A stretch of 64,000 nt of DNA from Salisediminibacterium halotolerans (lineage in GTDB: Bacteria; Bacillota; Bacilli; Bacillales; Salisediminibacteriaceae), in assembly GCF_003814815.1 (NCBI RefSeq), contig NZ_RKQQ01000001.1, positions 372,001-436,000 on the forward strand, read 5' to 3'. The notes beneath the pieces were generated by a model, which did not search any database, was not told where the DNA came from, and saw nothing but the letters and a program-made list of their open reading frames with translations. The position numbers were made by a program, and so were the translations under genes. Of this stretch, positions 8,772-17,431 are shown in pieces (positions within the stretch are counted from its first letter, which is position 1; each line of letters begins with the position of its first letter).

Positions 8772-9671
8772 TTAGTTGTCGGTTGTTTTCACCGCTTCTT
8801 CGCGGTTGATCTCTTTTAAGTAGTCTTGGACATCATCACGCAAGTCGTCGCGCATCAAAGCAAAATCGATCGTCGCTTTGACAAAGCCGAGCTTGTCGCC
8901 GACGTCGTAACGATCACCCGTGAATTCATAGGCAAGTGTCACTTGGCTCGTATTCAATTCTTTAATCGCATCGGTGAGCTGAATTTCATTGCCGGAACCC
9001 GGTTCAAGGTTCTCGAGGATATCAAAGATCTCCGGGCGGAGCACGTAACGGCCCATAATCGCTTTGTTCGACGGGGCGTCGGCCTGTTTCGGCTTCTCGA
9101 CGAGATCATCAACGTGAATCACGCCCGGCTCGATTTCCGTCGACTTCGGCGCGACGATCCCGTATTTCGAGACGTCTTCTTCCGGGATCGGCTGCACGCC
9201 GACGACAGACGAATTGTAACGCTCAAAAATCTCGATCAACTGCTTTAAGCACGGCTTGTCATCAGACTTGACGATATCGTCGCCCAACAAAACCGCAAAC
9301 GGCTCATTGCCGATGAAGTGTTTCGCCACGGAGATCGCATGGCCTAAGCCGCGGGGCTCTTTTTGGCGGATGTAGTGAATGTTTGCCATGTTGGAAATAT
9401 TTTGCATTTCTTCTAAAATCGCATGCTTTTCCTTCATACGAAGGGTTTCTTCCAATTCGTACGACTTGTCGAAGTGGTCTTCAATCGCGCGCTTGCCGCG
9501 GCCGCTGACAATGATGATGTCTTCGATCCCGGAAGCGATTGCTTCTTCGACGATGTATTGGATCGTCGGCTTATCGACAATCGGAAGCATTTCTTTTGGC
9601 TGCGCTTTGGTGGCCGGGAGAAAGCGGGTGCCTAAACCGGCAGCGGGGATAATCGCCTTTTTGACCTTCAT
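8772..9671 (-). CDS. galU: UTP-glucose-1-phosphate uridylyltransferase
   Basis: Makes UDP-glucose from glucose 1-phosphate and UTP. The nucleotidyltransferase motif [20 protein letters not shown] is at the N-terminus with the catalytic Arg and Lys, and the VLLGDDIV metal site and VEKPKQ and GRYVL segments follow. The 299-residue length is standard for GalU/GtaB. GGAGCGACG precedes the ATG. It is the first gene of the galU-ugd pair. In B. subtilis the counterpart gtaB serves teichoic acid glucosylation as well, so a wider role outside the polysaccharide is probable. Confidence 0.97.
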   Translation of the reverse strand: MKVKKAIIPAAGLGTRFLPATKAQPKEMLPIVDKPTIQYIVEEAIASGIEDIIIVSGRGKRAIEDHFDKSYELEETLRMKEKHAILEEMQNISNMANIHYIRQKEPRGLGHAISVAKHFIGNEPFAVLLGDDIVKSDDKPCLKQLIEIFERYNSSVVGVQPIPEEDVSKYGIVAPKSTEIEPGVIHVDDLVEKPKQADAPSNKAIMGRYVLRPEIFDILENLEPGSGNEIQLTDAIKELNTSQVTLAYEFTGDRYDVGDKLGFVKATIDFALMRDDLRDDVQDYLKEINREEAVKTTDN

Positions 9672-9825
9672 GGTATCGTCGCTCCTTTATGTAGCTGATT
9701 TTTTTCGCGGTTCGTCGGTGTTGATTCCCTAATTATTGTAATACGTTTAGGGAGGAAATAAAAGGGTTGTGCGTCATAATCACAGAATGTTTCTGATGAA
9801 CATCTGGCGATGTTTTTATCAGGAC

Positions 9826-9950
9826 GTTGATGATCCTTACGCAAACTCGCTTTCCGCGGAGAAGTCGGCAAGCCGCTTCGAGCGTTGCTCTGCAGGGTCT
9901 CGCCTGACTTCTTTTTCCGCAGGAGTCGAGTTTGCTCCAGTCTCATCAAC
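9826..9950 (+). repeat. Hairpin repeat, type B copy 1
   Basis: This element fills part of the 473-base gap between galU and the sigma-factor gene. Its ends are GTTGATGA and the exact complement TCATCAAC. Inside are the family core CTTTCCGCGG...GGGTCTCG...TTCCGCAGGAGTCGAG and a short inner hairpin. Related copies lie at 40727-40862 and 52995-53131. The rest of the gap is AT-rich promoter-like DNA with no gene. Confidence 0.75.
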
Positions 9951-10144
9951 TTTTTAAAACTTTATAAATTTCTCCTAAACGAATCGTTTCGTTTTGGAAA
10001 ACTTAGTGTTTCTGCTCTGGAAACGGGTTGTTTGTTCTAGGCAAACGGTGTTTTTCGTGATTCGCGCGGGCTGCTGTGCCGGGGTAAGCTGATCTTACCG
10101 CGGAATACGAAGCGGAAGCGCGCTTCCATTACAGGAGACTGTCG

Positions 10145-10645
10145 ATGGAAACTTATGAAGAAACACTGGAACAATATATGCCGATGATTTACAAAACGAT
10201 TAAGCGCTGGAATTTATGGCGCAATGAAGATCAGTACGTGCAAATCGGCCGAATTGCACTGTATGAAGCTTGGCAAAAGTACGATGAAGTGAAAGGCGAC
10301 TTTGCGCCGTTGGCGCAAGTGTATATTCACGGGCGGATCCGTCAGGAACTGGAGCGCTCGGACCGTTGGACGTCGCGCAATGTCGCAGTTGAGCCGGTGA
10401 CGATGACGGAAACGGCTCCGTCGGAAGAAGACCAAGCACTCGATGAACTGTTGATGACCGACTGGCTTCTAAGCACAAAGTTGAGCGCACGCGAACGGCT
10501 GTGGCTGACGGAATACGTGCTGTACAATTTAAAACCGAGTGAAATAGCGAAAAAACACAACGTCGGGACGGAAACAGTGAAATCCTGGCGCAAACAAGCA
10601 TTAAAGAAATGCCGGGCAAACGTCCCGATCGAATTGATCAAGTAA
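10145..10645 (+). CDS. Small sigma-70 family sigma factor next to comK
   Basis: A 166-residue protein with only sigma regions 2 and 4. Region 2 (about residues 10-75) includes WRNEDQYVQIGRIALYEAWQ and the -10 recognition helix around IHGRIRQELERSD. Region 4 (about 115-155) has a helix-turn-helix, YNLKPSEIAKKHNVGTETVK, then SWRKQALKK. No anti-sigma gene follows. ACAGGAGAC precedes the ATG. It stands alone on the plus strand inside the polysaccharide locus and is followed by comK after 164 bases. A role in competence, as for SigH in staphylococci, is suggested by that neighbour only. Confidence 0.85.
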   Translation: METYEETLEQYMPMIYKTIKRWNLWRNEDQYVQIGRIALYEAWQKYDEVKGDFAPLAQVYIHGRIRQELERSDRWTSRNVAVEPVTMTETAPSEEDQALDELLMTDWLLSTKLSARERLWLTEYVLYNLKPSEIAKKHNVGTETVKSWRKQALKKCRANVPIELIK

Positions 10646-10697
10646 TTTTCACAATTACGCCATAAGTTACAGATAAATTCTAAATTATTGTAAGAAA

Positions 10698-10736
10698 GTT
10701 CTTTACAAATTTTGATAATCGTATAATATAAGTTAT
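10698..10736 (+). promoter_or_regulatory. Probable comK promoter region
   Basis: TATAAT stands near 10725-10730, with no good -35 at 17 bases; TTTACA lies at only 14. A GTTCTTT heptamer starts at 10698. The transcribed leader then holds two small hairpins, GGCG/CGCC and CTGTCA/TGACAG, before the AAAGGAG site of comK. A weak core promoter would suit a gene that depends on activators. Confidence 0.45.
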
Positions 10737-10809
10737 TGGGGGACGGCGAAACGCCGCAAACCGGTCTGTCACGTTGACAGGCAATCAAACTCTAAAAGGA
10801 GACGAGAAC

Positions 10810-11337
10810 ATGAACAGAAAGATTATTACTTTACCTTCGTATATTATCACGAGGAACACGGTTGCGCTATTTCCTGCCTATCATTCAGATTATGACACGC
10901 TCGTGTATGAATTGGACGGCATCTATGGCGTGAAAGAAACGATCGTAGCGATTATTGACAAAAGCTGCCGGAAGTACTGCAGCGACATGGAAAGCCGGCG
11001 AAAATACATATCGCACTTAACGCAAGTGCAGAAGAAAGTACCGCTGTTAATCGATGAAGCCAATGCCATCTTCACCTTTCCAACGCACTCCCAGCAAGAT
11101 CCCCGCTGCGTCTGGCTTGCCTTCCATCACATCGATACCTATGAACCCCACGAGCATGACCCGAAACAAACCACATTCACTACCTATTCCAATCTCATCT
11201 TAACTGTCCCGATTTCAATCCATACGTTTAAAAAACAAATCACCCGCACCGGTTACGGGGTAGCCAAGTTCCAAAACCGCTTTATGTTTATGCCGAAAAA
11301 GGGGGATTCGCCCGATGACGAAACGGATGAAGACTGA
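10810..11337 (+). CDS. comK: Competence transcription factor ComK
   Basis: ComK is the DNA-binding master activator of DNA uptake genes in Bacillus, acting at paired AAAA-N5-TTTT boxes. The 175-residue product keeps typical ComK segments: an N-terminal ITRNTVALFPAYHSDYDTLV, the central FTFPTHSQQDPRCVWLAFHH, and NLILTVPISIHTFKKQI near the C-terminus. The start at 10810 is supported by AAAAGGAGACGAGAAC; an upstream ATG at 10774 has no site. The last 23 bases overlap the next small frame. No comS is visible. The gene appears intact, so natural competence is plausible for this organism. Confidence 0.92.
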   Translation: MNRKIITLPSYIITRNTVALFPAYHSDYDTLVYELDGIYGVKETIVAIIDKSCRKYCSDMESRRKYISHLTQVQKKVPLLIDEANAIFTFPTHSQQDPRCVWLAFHHIDTYEPHEHDPKQTTFTTYSNLILTVPISIHTFKKQITRTGYGVAKFQNRFMFMPKKGDSPDDETDED

Positions 11338-11596
11338 GGATCTTGATAAACATGCCATTAACTGCGGATTTCAGATCGTGATCTTCGGCGAACGCTACAC
11401 GAAACGCTCCTCGCCGTCGACGACGGTGTTCGTTGAGTACGTCTACCCGAGCAAGCGCTGGATCGGCTGGGAACAAGGATGGGATGACAACGGCCGGCTC
11501 AACGTCTCGCAAGTGTTCTCGCAGACGGTGACGTTAAATGAAACGCTTTTAAACGCGGGGAAGTATATGCACGAAACGAAACCTGTAACAACGTAA
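11315..11596 (+). CDS. Small hypothetical protein overlapping comK
   Basis: A 93-residue frame begins inside the end of comK (23-base overlap, +2 frame) and could be translationally coupled to it; GGGGGA lies 12 bases before the ATG and another ATG stands at 11327. The product is rich in aromatic and charged residues, with FVEYVYPSKRWIGWEQGWDD in the middle, and no signal peptide or membrane segment. I do not recognise a family. Codon use resembles the neighbours, and the frame continues well past comK, so I consider it a real gene. A link to competence is only positional. Confidence 0.6.
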   Translation: MTKRMKTEDLDKHAINCGFQIVIFGERYTKRSSPSTTVFVEYVYPSKRWIGWEQGWDDNGRLNVSQVFSQTVTLNETLLNAGKYMHETKPVTT

Positions 11597-11607
11597 ATAA
11601 TCAGGAC

Positions 11608-11724
11608 ATGCAGCTACTAACCTCCGCTTGCCTTGGGCAAGGCTTCAGCTAACTGCCGTGAGATTACCGGCAGTGGATCTTCAGCCCTTGCTTTTCCCAA
11701 AGGCGTCGGAGGAAGTTGCTGCAT
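11608..11724 (+). repeat. Hairpin repeat, type A copy 1 (divergent)
   Basis: Fills most of the 192-base gap between the small gene and the convergent epimerase. Outer ends are ATGCAGC and GTTGCTGCAT, and the inner hairpin is ACTGCCG/CGGCAGT. The type A core CCTCCGCTTGCC...GGATCTTCAG...GGCGTCGGAGG is kept although the stems differ from the other copies and still pair. Confidence 0.75.
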
Positions 11725-11788
11725 TCATTTCTCAGTTTCGCCTTATACAGCTATTTTTTAGCGATAATCTTTTATCAATACATACTCA

Positions 11789-12799
11789 TTAGTTCACGTT
11801 GTAGTACCACTTATACCATTCGACGAATTTGCCGAGGCCTTCGTCAATCGTTGTCGAGGGCTCAAAGCCGGTTGCGACCTTTAAGTCATCAATATCAGCA
11901 TACGTCGCTTGCACGTCGCCCGGCTGCATCGGCAAGTATTCTTTGTTTGCTTCGACCCCGAGGTGCTTCTCAAGCGTGGAAATAAAGTCCATTAACCGGA
12001 CCGGCTGATTGTTGCCGATGTTATAAAGACGGTACGGCGCATAACTGCGGCTCGGATCAGGCGTTGCCATCGAGAATTCCGGATCTTTTTGCGGGGGCTG
12101 ATCGATAAGGCCGACGATCCCGTCGACAATATCATCAATATAGGTGAAGTCGCGCATCATGTCGCCGTTATTAAAGACGGAAATCGTCTCGCCGTTTAAT
12201 ATTTTCTCGGTGAAGGAGAAATACGCCATATCCGGACGTCCCCACGGTCCGTAAACGGTAAAGAAACGAAGGCCGGTTGTCGGAATATCGTACAAATGAC
12301 TGTACGTATGGGCCATCAGTTCATTCGACTTCTTCGTGGCAGCATATAAACTAACCGGGTGATTCACTTCATCCGAAGTCGAAAACGGTATATTCACGTT
12401 TGCACCGTAAACTGAACTGGACGATGCATAAATCAAGTGCTTCACATTATGATGACGGCAGGCTTCTAATATATTTGTAAAGCCTTGAATATTCGAATCG
12501 ATGTAGGCATGCGGATTCTCCAAACTGTAGCGTACTCCGGCTTGGGCAGCGAGGTTGATGACGACATCGATATCATTTTCAATAAAACATTTATTTACTT
12601 TTTCAAGATCTTCCAGTGGTTGCTCAAAGAAATTGAATAAATCAAATTTTTCTAGTAGATTAAGTCTGTTATATTTAAGATTAACTGCATAGTAATCATT
12701 TAAGTTATCATAACCTATAACATTATGACCTTTTTTTAATAACAACTGAGATAAGTGAAAACCCACAAAACCTGCGGCACCTGAAACAAATATATTCAT
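11789..12799 (-). CDS. UDP-glucuronate 4-epimerase
   Basis: An extended short-chain dehydrogenase of 336 residues. GAAGFVGFHLSQLLLKKGH binds NAD. The motif GYDNLNDYYAVNLK is the known fingerprint of UDP-glucuronate rather than UDP-glucose 4-epimerases, and SSSVYG with Y-x3-K in SLYAATKKSNE completes the active site. It should convert UDP-GlcA from Ugd into UDP-galacturonate. AAAGGAGTT precedes the ATG. The N-terminal third, at the high-coordinate side, is more AT-rich than the rest of the gene, so the composition changes within it towards the AT-rich core. This may be the recombination border of the variable region. Confidence 0.93.
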   Translation of the reverse strand: MNIFVSGAAGFVGFHLSQLLLKKGHNVIGYDNLNDYYAVNLKYNRLNLLEKFDLFNFFEQPLEDLEKVNKCFIENDIDVVINLAAQAGVRYSLENPHAYIDSNIQGFTNILEACRHHNVKHLIYASSSSVYGANVNIPFSTSDEVNHPVSLYAATKKSNELMAHTYSHLYDIPTTGLRFFTVYGPWGRPDMAYFSFTEKILNGETISVFNNGDMMRDFTYIDDIVDGIVGLIDQPPQKDPEFSMATPDPSRSYAPYRLYNIGNNQPVRLMDFISTLEKHLGVEANKEYLPMQPGDVQATYADIDDLKVATGFEPSTTIDEGLGKFVEWYKWYYNVN

Positions 12800-12880
12800 A
12801 AAATAACTCCTTTAAAATAGTTAAACGAAAATAATCTTATTTTATTATAAAAACTTTCGTTTTTATTCAAAAGATAAGTC

Positions 12881-13825
12881 TCATTGCTCCCAATATTTTG
12901 ATTTGACTGTCCATTTTGACCCTATACTGAAATCAAAAGTTATTGGATCAACAACAGCATTTCCACTCGTTGGATAGTTAGTAAACTCTCCAAAATAAAT
13001 ACTCCCATCATCTAAAGAATACAAGTCAACTCTTACATAATCAAATGGCATTGCTAATTTCTCTGAAAAAGCTATGAGATTATTTAAATTTTTTGGTGGA
13101 TCAACATGTGACGCAGGCTTAAACTCCCAAAAAACATCATGCTTTTCCCAATTTCTTGTGAATAGAGTTAAGGTTCGATTATCTTTATCTTTGAAATCAC
13201 CCTGATTTACTTGAATCATATAACATTTACCATGAAAAATATGAAATTTGTAATCATTAGGAATTCTACCCTCTCCATCTCGAAGTAGTTTTTCAATAAC
13301 AATTTTTCTCTCAATTTCTTGATAGGCCCATTCGTGTTTAAGAGCACCATATGATGTTCCAAGCCAATTTTTACATGTATCTATTATTTGTTTTTCGTTA
13401 ATAGATGAACTATCTTCAACGATAATATTTGTACCGGATCCATGATTAGCCTTAATTACATACTCTTTTGGAAGTTTATCAAATGGAATAGATTCAGGAT
13501 CATCAGTTACATATAATTGAGGTATTAAAATTTTCTCAGCTTCTTCTTGACCTAAAGTATCTTTCAAATAATCTCTAACTTTATCTTTGTCTGCCACAAC
13601 TGGTAATAAAGGGTTTCTATCATAAACTTTTTTCCAACAAACTTTTTGATTGAAACTTTCAGGAGTTTTTAAATTTAATCTATACCCCGTCCTTCGTTTG
13701 AAATCTCTTTTAAGACGAGGATATCCGAGTAATTTTTCTTTAAATTTAAAAAATTCCATCAACAACTTTCTATTTTCAATTACTCGCCTTATTGAATACA
13801 AATATTTTCTTGATATTAGTGGCAT
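12881..13825 (-). CDS. TupA-like ATP-grasp protein
   Basis: A 314-residue protein of the TupA-like ATP-grasp family, named after the teichuronopeptide gene of alkaliphilic Bacillus halodurans. The nucleotide-binding part reads EYVIKANHGSGTNIIVEDSS and further on IERKIVIEKLL. The acidic metal site near DDGSIYFGEFTNYPTSG closes the domain. ATP-grasp enzymes join a carboxylate to an amine or thiol, so this one may attach an amino acid to the uronic acid of the polymer; related proteins are also annotated as glycosyltransferases. It lies next to UDP-glucuronate epimerase, which supports an acidic sugar-peptide product. The ribosome site is weak (GGTGTG). Confidence 0.82.
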   Translation of the reverse strand: MPLISRKYLYSIRRVIENRKLLMEFFKFKEKLLGYPRLKRDFKRRTGYRLNLKTPESFNQKVCWKKVYDRNPLLPVVADKDKVRDYLKDTLGQEEAEKILIPQLYVTDDPESIPFDKLPKEYVIKANHGSGTNIIVEDSSSINEKQIIDTCKNWLGTSYGALKHEWAYQEIERKIVIEKLLRDGEGRIPNDYKFHIFHGKCYMIQVNQGDFKDKDNRTLTLFTRNWEKHDVFWEFKPASHVDPPKNLNNLIAFSEKLAMPFDYVRVDLYSLDDGSIYFGEFTNYPTSGNAVVDPITFDFSIGSKWTVKSKYWEQ

Positions 13826-13896
13826 TTTCTAAACACACCTTCTCATCATCTTTGTGATATTATTGAAAATCTTCTCACTATAGTATAGACCGAAGA

Positions 13897-14601
13897 TTAA
13901 TTTTCTAAAATATCTTGAACATCCGGATGGTTATAGTATAAATTAATAAATTCAGTTTTGTCATTTTTATTATCTTTATATATTCTTTCCCTGATCTCTT
14001 GCCATTCCTTATGTCTAGAGTGAACAAGTACGGGTATTTTATCAATTTTTAATATCTTTGCGATTGCTAAACGATGATTACCATTATCACTGTAAATAAG
14101 TTCTCCATATCTATCTATATATATATATATTGGATCCACTTTATTATCTTCATTTGGATTTAAAAAGCCATTTTTTTTAATTTCGAAATATAATTTATCA
14201 ATTTTCTCTTCATACCTTTCTTCTAATTGATCTATTGATTTACATCCTAAAACCTCCTCTTCATCTTTAAGTCTTTTTTCATAGTTTTTAAAAATATCAG
14301 TATCTGGCCATTCATAATCATATATAAAACGTTGTACTAACGATTTATATTTTAGTTCATACCTTAACTTTTTATCTAAATCCCAATCGCCATTCATAAT
14401 ATTTCCAAATGACCATTTTTTGTTTTTTTCATTATTTAAAATGTATTTAATTGTATTTGGTTCGACCCACAAAACTTTATTTTTTGGTGCTAATTTAGCA
14501 AATTTACATTTATAATAAAAATCAAAAATTTTATTCACTAAATAAGTAGTACTGAATCTTTTACTTATAACTCTTAAAATAGAAAAAACTTTTATTTGCA
14601 T
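13897..14601 (-). CDS. Second ParB/sulfiredoxin-fold-like protein of the locus
   Basis: About 234 residues and very lysine-rich, in AT-rich DNA. The region YIYIDRYGELIYSDNGNHRL followed by AIAKILKIDKIPVLV matches the layout of the protein at 6527-7330: strand, G-N-H-R-L-A helix, I-P-V strand. An upstream helix (YFEIKKNGF against LFQSMKENGY) also aligns, so the two are distant paralogues or were acquired separately. I prefer ATG 14601 (AGGTG 8 bases upstream) to GTG 14610. The gene follows wzx and precedes the TupA-like gene, so it belongs to the polymer operon. The catalytic role is unknown. Confidence 0.6.
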   Translation of the reverse strand: MQIKVFSILRVISKRFSTTYLVNKIFDFYYKCKFAKLAPKNKVLWVEPNTIKYILNNEKNKKWSFGNIMNGDWDLDKKLRYELKYKSLVQRFIYDYEWPDTDIFKNYEKRLKDEEEVLGCKSIDQLEERYEEKIDKLYFEIKKNGFLNPNEDNKVDPIYIYIDRYGELIYSDNGNHRLAIAKILKIDKIPVLVHSRHKEWQEIRERIYKDNKNDKTEFINLYYNHPDVQDILEN

Positions 14602-14843
14602 GATTAACACACCTGTCTTTAAATAATTCCCTTAATTTCGTTATAAAATTAATAATTAATATATAATTTTTGGATCTTCAAGACATTATTATTAACATGT
14701 AGATTATTAATTTTGCTATCAACACTGACTTGAAATGAAGCTTCAAAAGATACCATTATAAATACTACGAAAAAAGACTTTTATTAAATAATCAATTTTA
14801 AAGAACGCATTTATTGATTTTTAGTTGTGAGTTGAAATATTTT

Positions 14844-16130
14844 CTAGTTCGCATCTTTCGAAAAGTTAATAACAAGTTTAATTGTTATTACCACTAATAT
14901 TAAACTAAAAATACCGGAAGATATTCCATATAGTGCAACAGAAATAACATCATTTTCATAAACAAAAGCTCCTAATAGTAGTAGAGCAGTGCTAACTATC
15001 GTCTTAATTATAGTGTAATATAAATGTAACCGCTGGGCTTTTATTACTGCCAATGATTTAACACTTGGATTAGCTACAAAAGAACAAAATGACAAAATAC
15101 CAATCCATCTTGCATATTCCCCTGCAGTATACCATTCAGTTCCAAATATAAAACTAAAGATAATAGGTCCAAAAAATATAATCAATCCAAAAGGAATTAT
15201 TCCAATTAGTAACAAACTTAAAGAGGCACTGATTAAAGGTTTTATAATATTATTATTGTTATTGGCGCCCTCTGCAATTTTTTGATAGAATACATTTCCT
15301 ACTGCCTTCCCTAATAAATTGGAAGGCGTTTTCATAGCTGTTTTACTCAATGTAAAAAAACCTGCAGCAGCTGGACTAAATATACTAACTAAAACTATAA
15401 TAGGAAGATTTTTAGATAGCTCACTTATTATTGTTTGAGGAGACCGATAAAATGGAAAATCTCTGTACTTTATAAAAGTACTCATGAAATCTGTTTTGTT
15501 TATAAATAATCCTTCACCAAAAGGACTTGAGCCCGATTTCACATATAATAACAAGCCTTTGATTGCTCTACCTAATGTTGTTAGTAAAACTAATACAAAA
15601 GCGAACGGAGCGAATAGCCCTCCGATCGTTTTACTAAGATTCAAAGATAGCGCATGAATTACTTCAATTTTGGATATAGTCTGAAATTCTTTGTTTCTAA
15701 TTAACCATTGGTTCATAACTTGATAAAATGCTGTAAATAATAATATCAAGGGGATTAAAAATATGAACTCTCTAATTTCATTTATATTTAATACATCAAC
15801 TATTTGATCATTAAATATTAAAAAAATGATTGTTATTATTGTTATTATAATAATTGCTATTTGTAAGGATAATTTAACAACTTTTTCAGAATTTTTTTTA
15901 TCATTCGCCAAAACAATCGCATATGGAAAAGTGAGAGCAACTAAAGGTGTCATTATCATAACTGTAGAATTAAAGACCCCTAACACTCCATATATATCTG
16001 GTCCATATATTCTTGTAATTATTGGTAGGAAAAATATATTGATAATTTGTGCTAGCATAGTTCCAGAAGCAAGTACAGCCACATTTCTCACAAAATTTTT
16101 TTTCAACAAATTTTTAATCTTATTAATCAT
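14844..16130 (-). CDS. wzx: Wzx-type polysaccharide flippase
   Basis: A 428-residue integral membrane protein of the polysaccharide transport (MOP) superfamily with about 12 hydrophobic segments. The opening NVAVLASGTMLAQIINIFFL then PIITRIYGPDIYGVLG is highly typical of Wzx flippases, as is the ASGTMLAQ turn. It should move the undecaprenyl-linked repeat unit across the membrane, passing it to the Wzy at 16172-17431. The DNA is strongly AT-rich, as is normal for O-unit processing genes. A 242-base AT-rich gap without a gene follows towards the ParB-like gene. Confidence 0.93.
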   Translation of the reverse strand: MINKIKNLLKKNFVRNVAVLASGTMLAQIINIFFLPIITRIYGPDIYGVLGVFNSTVMIMTPLVALTFPYAIVLANDKKNSEKVVKLSLQIAIIIITIITIIFLIFNDQIVDVLNINEIREFIFLIPLILLFTAFYQVMNQWLIRNKEFQTISKIEVIHALSLNLSKTIGGLFAPFAFVLVLLTTLGRAIKGLLLYVKSGSSPFGEGLFINKTDFMSTFIKYRDFPFYRSPQTIISELSKNLPIIVLVSIFSPAAAGFFTLSKTAMKTPSNLLGKAVGNVFYQKIAEGANNNNNIIKPLISASLSLLLIGIIPFGLIIFFGPIIFSFIFGTEWYTAGEYARWIGILSFCSFVANPSVKSLAVIKAQRLHLYYTIIKTIVSTALLLLGAFVYENDVISVALYGISSGIFSLILVVITIKLVINFSKDAN

Positions 16131-16171
16131 TACAGGGCCTCACTTGGAATAAAATAGATTCATCTTATTAT

Positions 16172-17431
16172 TTATTGATGATCATGAAAATCTGTATTAC
16201 GGCTGATTTTTTTGTTATGCATACTTTTATTTAGAAAGATACACACTCCAATTGAATTAAAATAAGCTAATGTTAAACCTTTTCCAACGGTACCAAACAT
16301 ACCTTCAGTAAAACTAAATAAAATAAAAGCTAATATAATACTAAAAGGTAGATAAGAGAATGATTCATCTTTTCGCTGTATAGCAAATTTCAAACTTAAA
16401 TATATAGTAGTCACATACATCACAACTAATAATAATCCAGAAATTATACCAAATTCACCTATTATAGAAAAAATCGAACTATGGGGGCTAAATGGAGTTT
16501 CATCAAAATAGTCACTCCCATTACCAATCAAGTTGGCATCATTAATAATTTGAAGCCAAATTTCATCTCTAGTATTTAGTAGATCACCCTCTTCTCCAAG
16601 TCTATCGAACTTACTAATCACACCATCCATAAGTAAATCACGTAATTGCCAATAATATACACCAATAAATATTAATGCTGGTAAAAATAAATTCCGTAAT
16701 TTAATGTTATTTTGTAACATAAAAATTAACATTGTTGAAAAACATGTCACCAAAAGGACTATGAATGATGTTCTACTATGAGATAAAAACACAAAAAAAG
16801 TTGAAAGGAGAAAAATCAAAATAAATAAATAAACTAGAATTTTTTTTCTGTTTTTAAAAGCATTTAAAAGTAAACAGAAAGCTGCAATACCTGTTTGAGT
16901 CGCTAAATAACCTAAACTATTAGAATTGTCAGTGATACCAAAATAGCTTCGGTCAAAATTTATTGGTTCAAATAAAAAAGAGAATATTAAAAATATACCA
17001 CCTGATAATAATAGAGCCATTGCTATAATCTTGTTTGCTATTTCACTAATTGTCAAAGGGATCATTAAAAAAAACAACAGAGGTACAACGATTAAAAAAT
17101 AAACCCCTTGAAATGGAAACTCTTGGTTTATCACTTGCGAAAAAAATATTCCACTTGAAAAAGTTAACCAAATTAACAAAACCCCAATATTAACATTTTT
17201 GTAGGGTACTATTAGTCTATTATTGTCTGTAGTAAATAGTTTTAAATAAATAAATACAAAAATAATTGAGATAATAACTACACCTATATATCGTATCCCC
17301 ATAAATACTTCATAGTTAAATACATTTGTATTTAACATTATAAACGAAGGAAAAGTATACAAAAGAGATATCAAAATAAGGATAAATATTGATCGTATAT
17401 TTTCTTTTCTAAAAAATAAATTATTTCTCAC
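16172..17431 (-). CDS. wzy: O-antigen-ligase-like polymerase (Wzy)
   Basis: A 419-residue membrane protein with roughly 11-12 hydrophobic segments and a large outside loop around residues 255-320. The loop contains DYFDETPFSPHSSIFSIIGE, close to the PHN-type motif of the Wzy_C/WaaL superfamily. Wzy would join flipped repeat units outside the membrane. The start is GTG, immediately after the TAG of the preceding glycosyltransferase gene, with AGGGTGATTAG before it, so translation is coupled. Like other Wzy proteins it is poorly conserved, and the call rests on topology, loop and place next to wzx. Confidence 0.88.
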   Translation of the reverse strand: MRNNLFFRKENIRSIFILILISLLYTFPSFIMLNTNVFNYEVFMGIRYIGVVIISIIFVFIYLKLFTTDNNRLIVPYKNVNIGVLLIWLTFSSGIFFSQVINQEFPFQGVYFLIVVPLLFFLMIPLTISEIANKIIAMALLLSGGIFLIFSFLFEPINFDRSYFGITDNSNSLGYLATQTGIAAFCLLLNAFKNRKKILVYLFILIFLLSTFFVFLSHSRTSFIVLLVTCFSTMLIFMLQNNIKLRNLFLPALIFIGVYYWQLRDLLMDGVISKFDRLGEEGDLLNTRDEIWLQIINDANLIGNGSDYFDETPFSPHSSIFSIIGEFGIISGLLLVVMYVTTIYLSLKFAIQRKDESFSYLPFSIILAFILFSFTEGMFGTVGKGLTLAYFNSIGVCIFLNKSMHNKKISRNTDFHDHQ

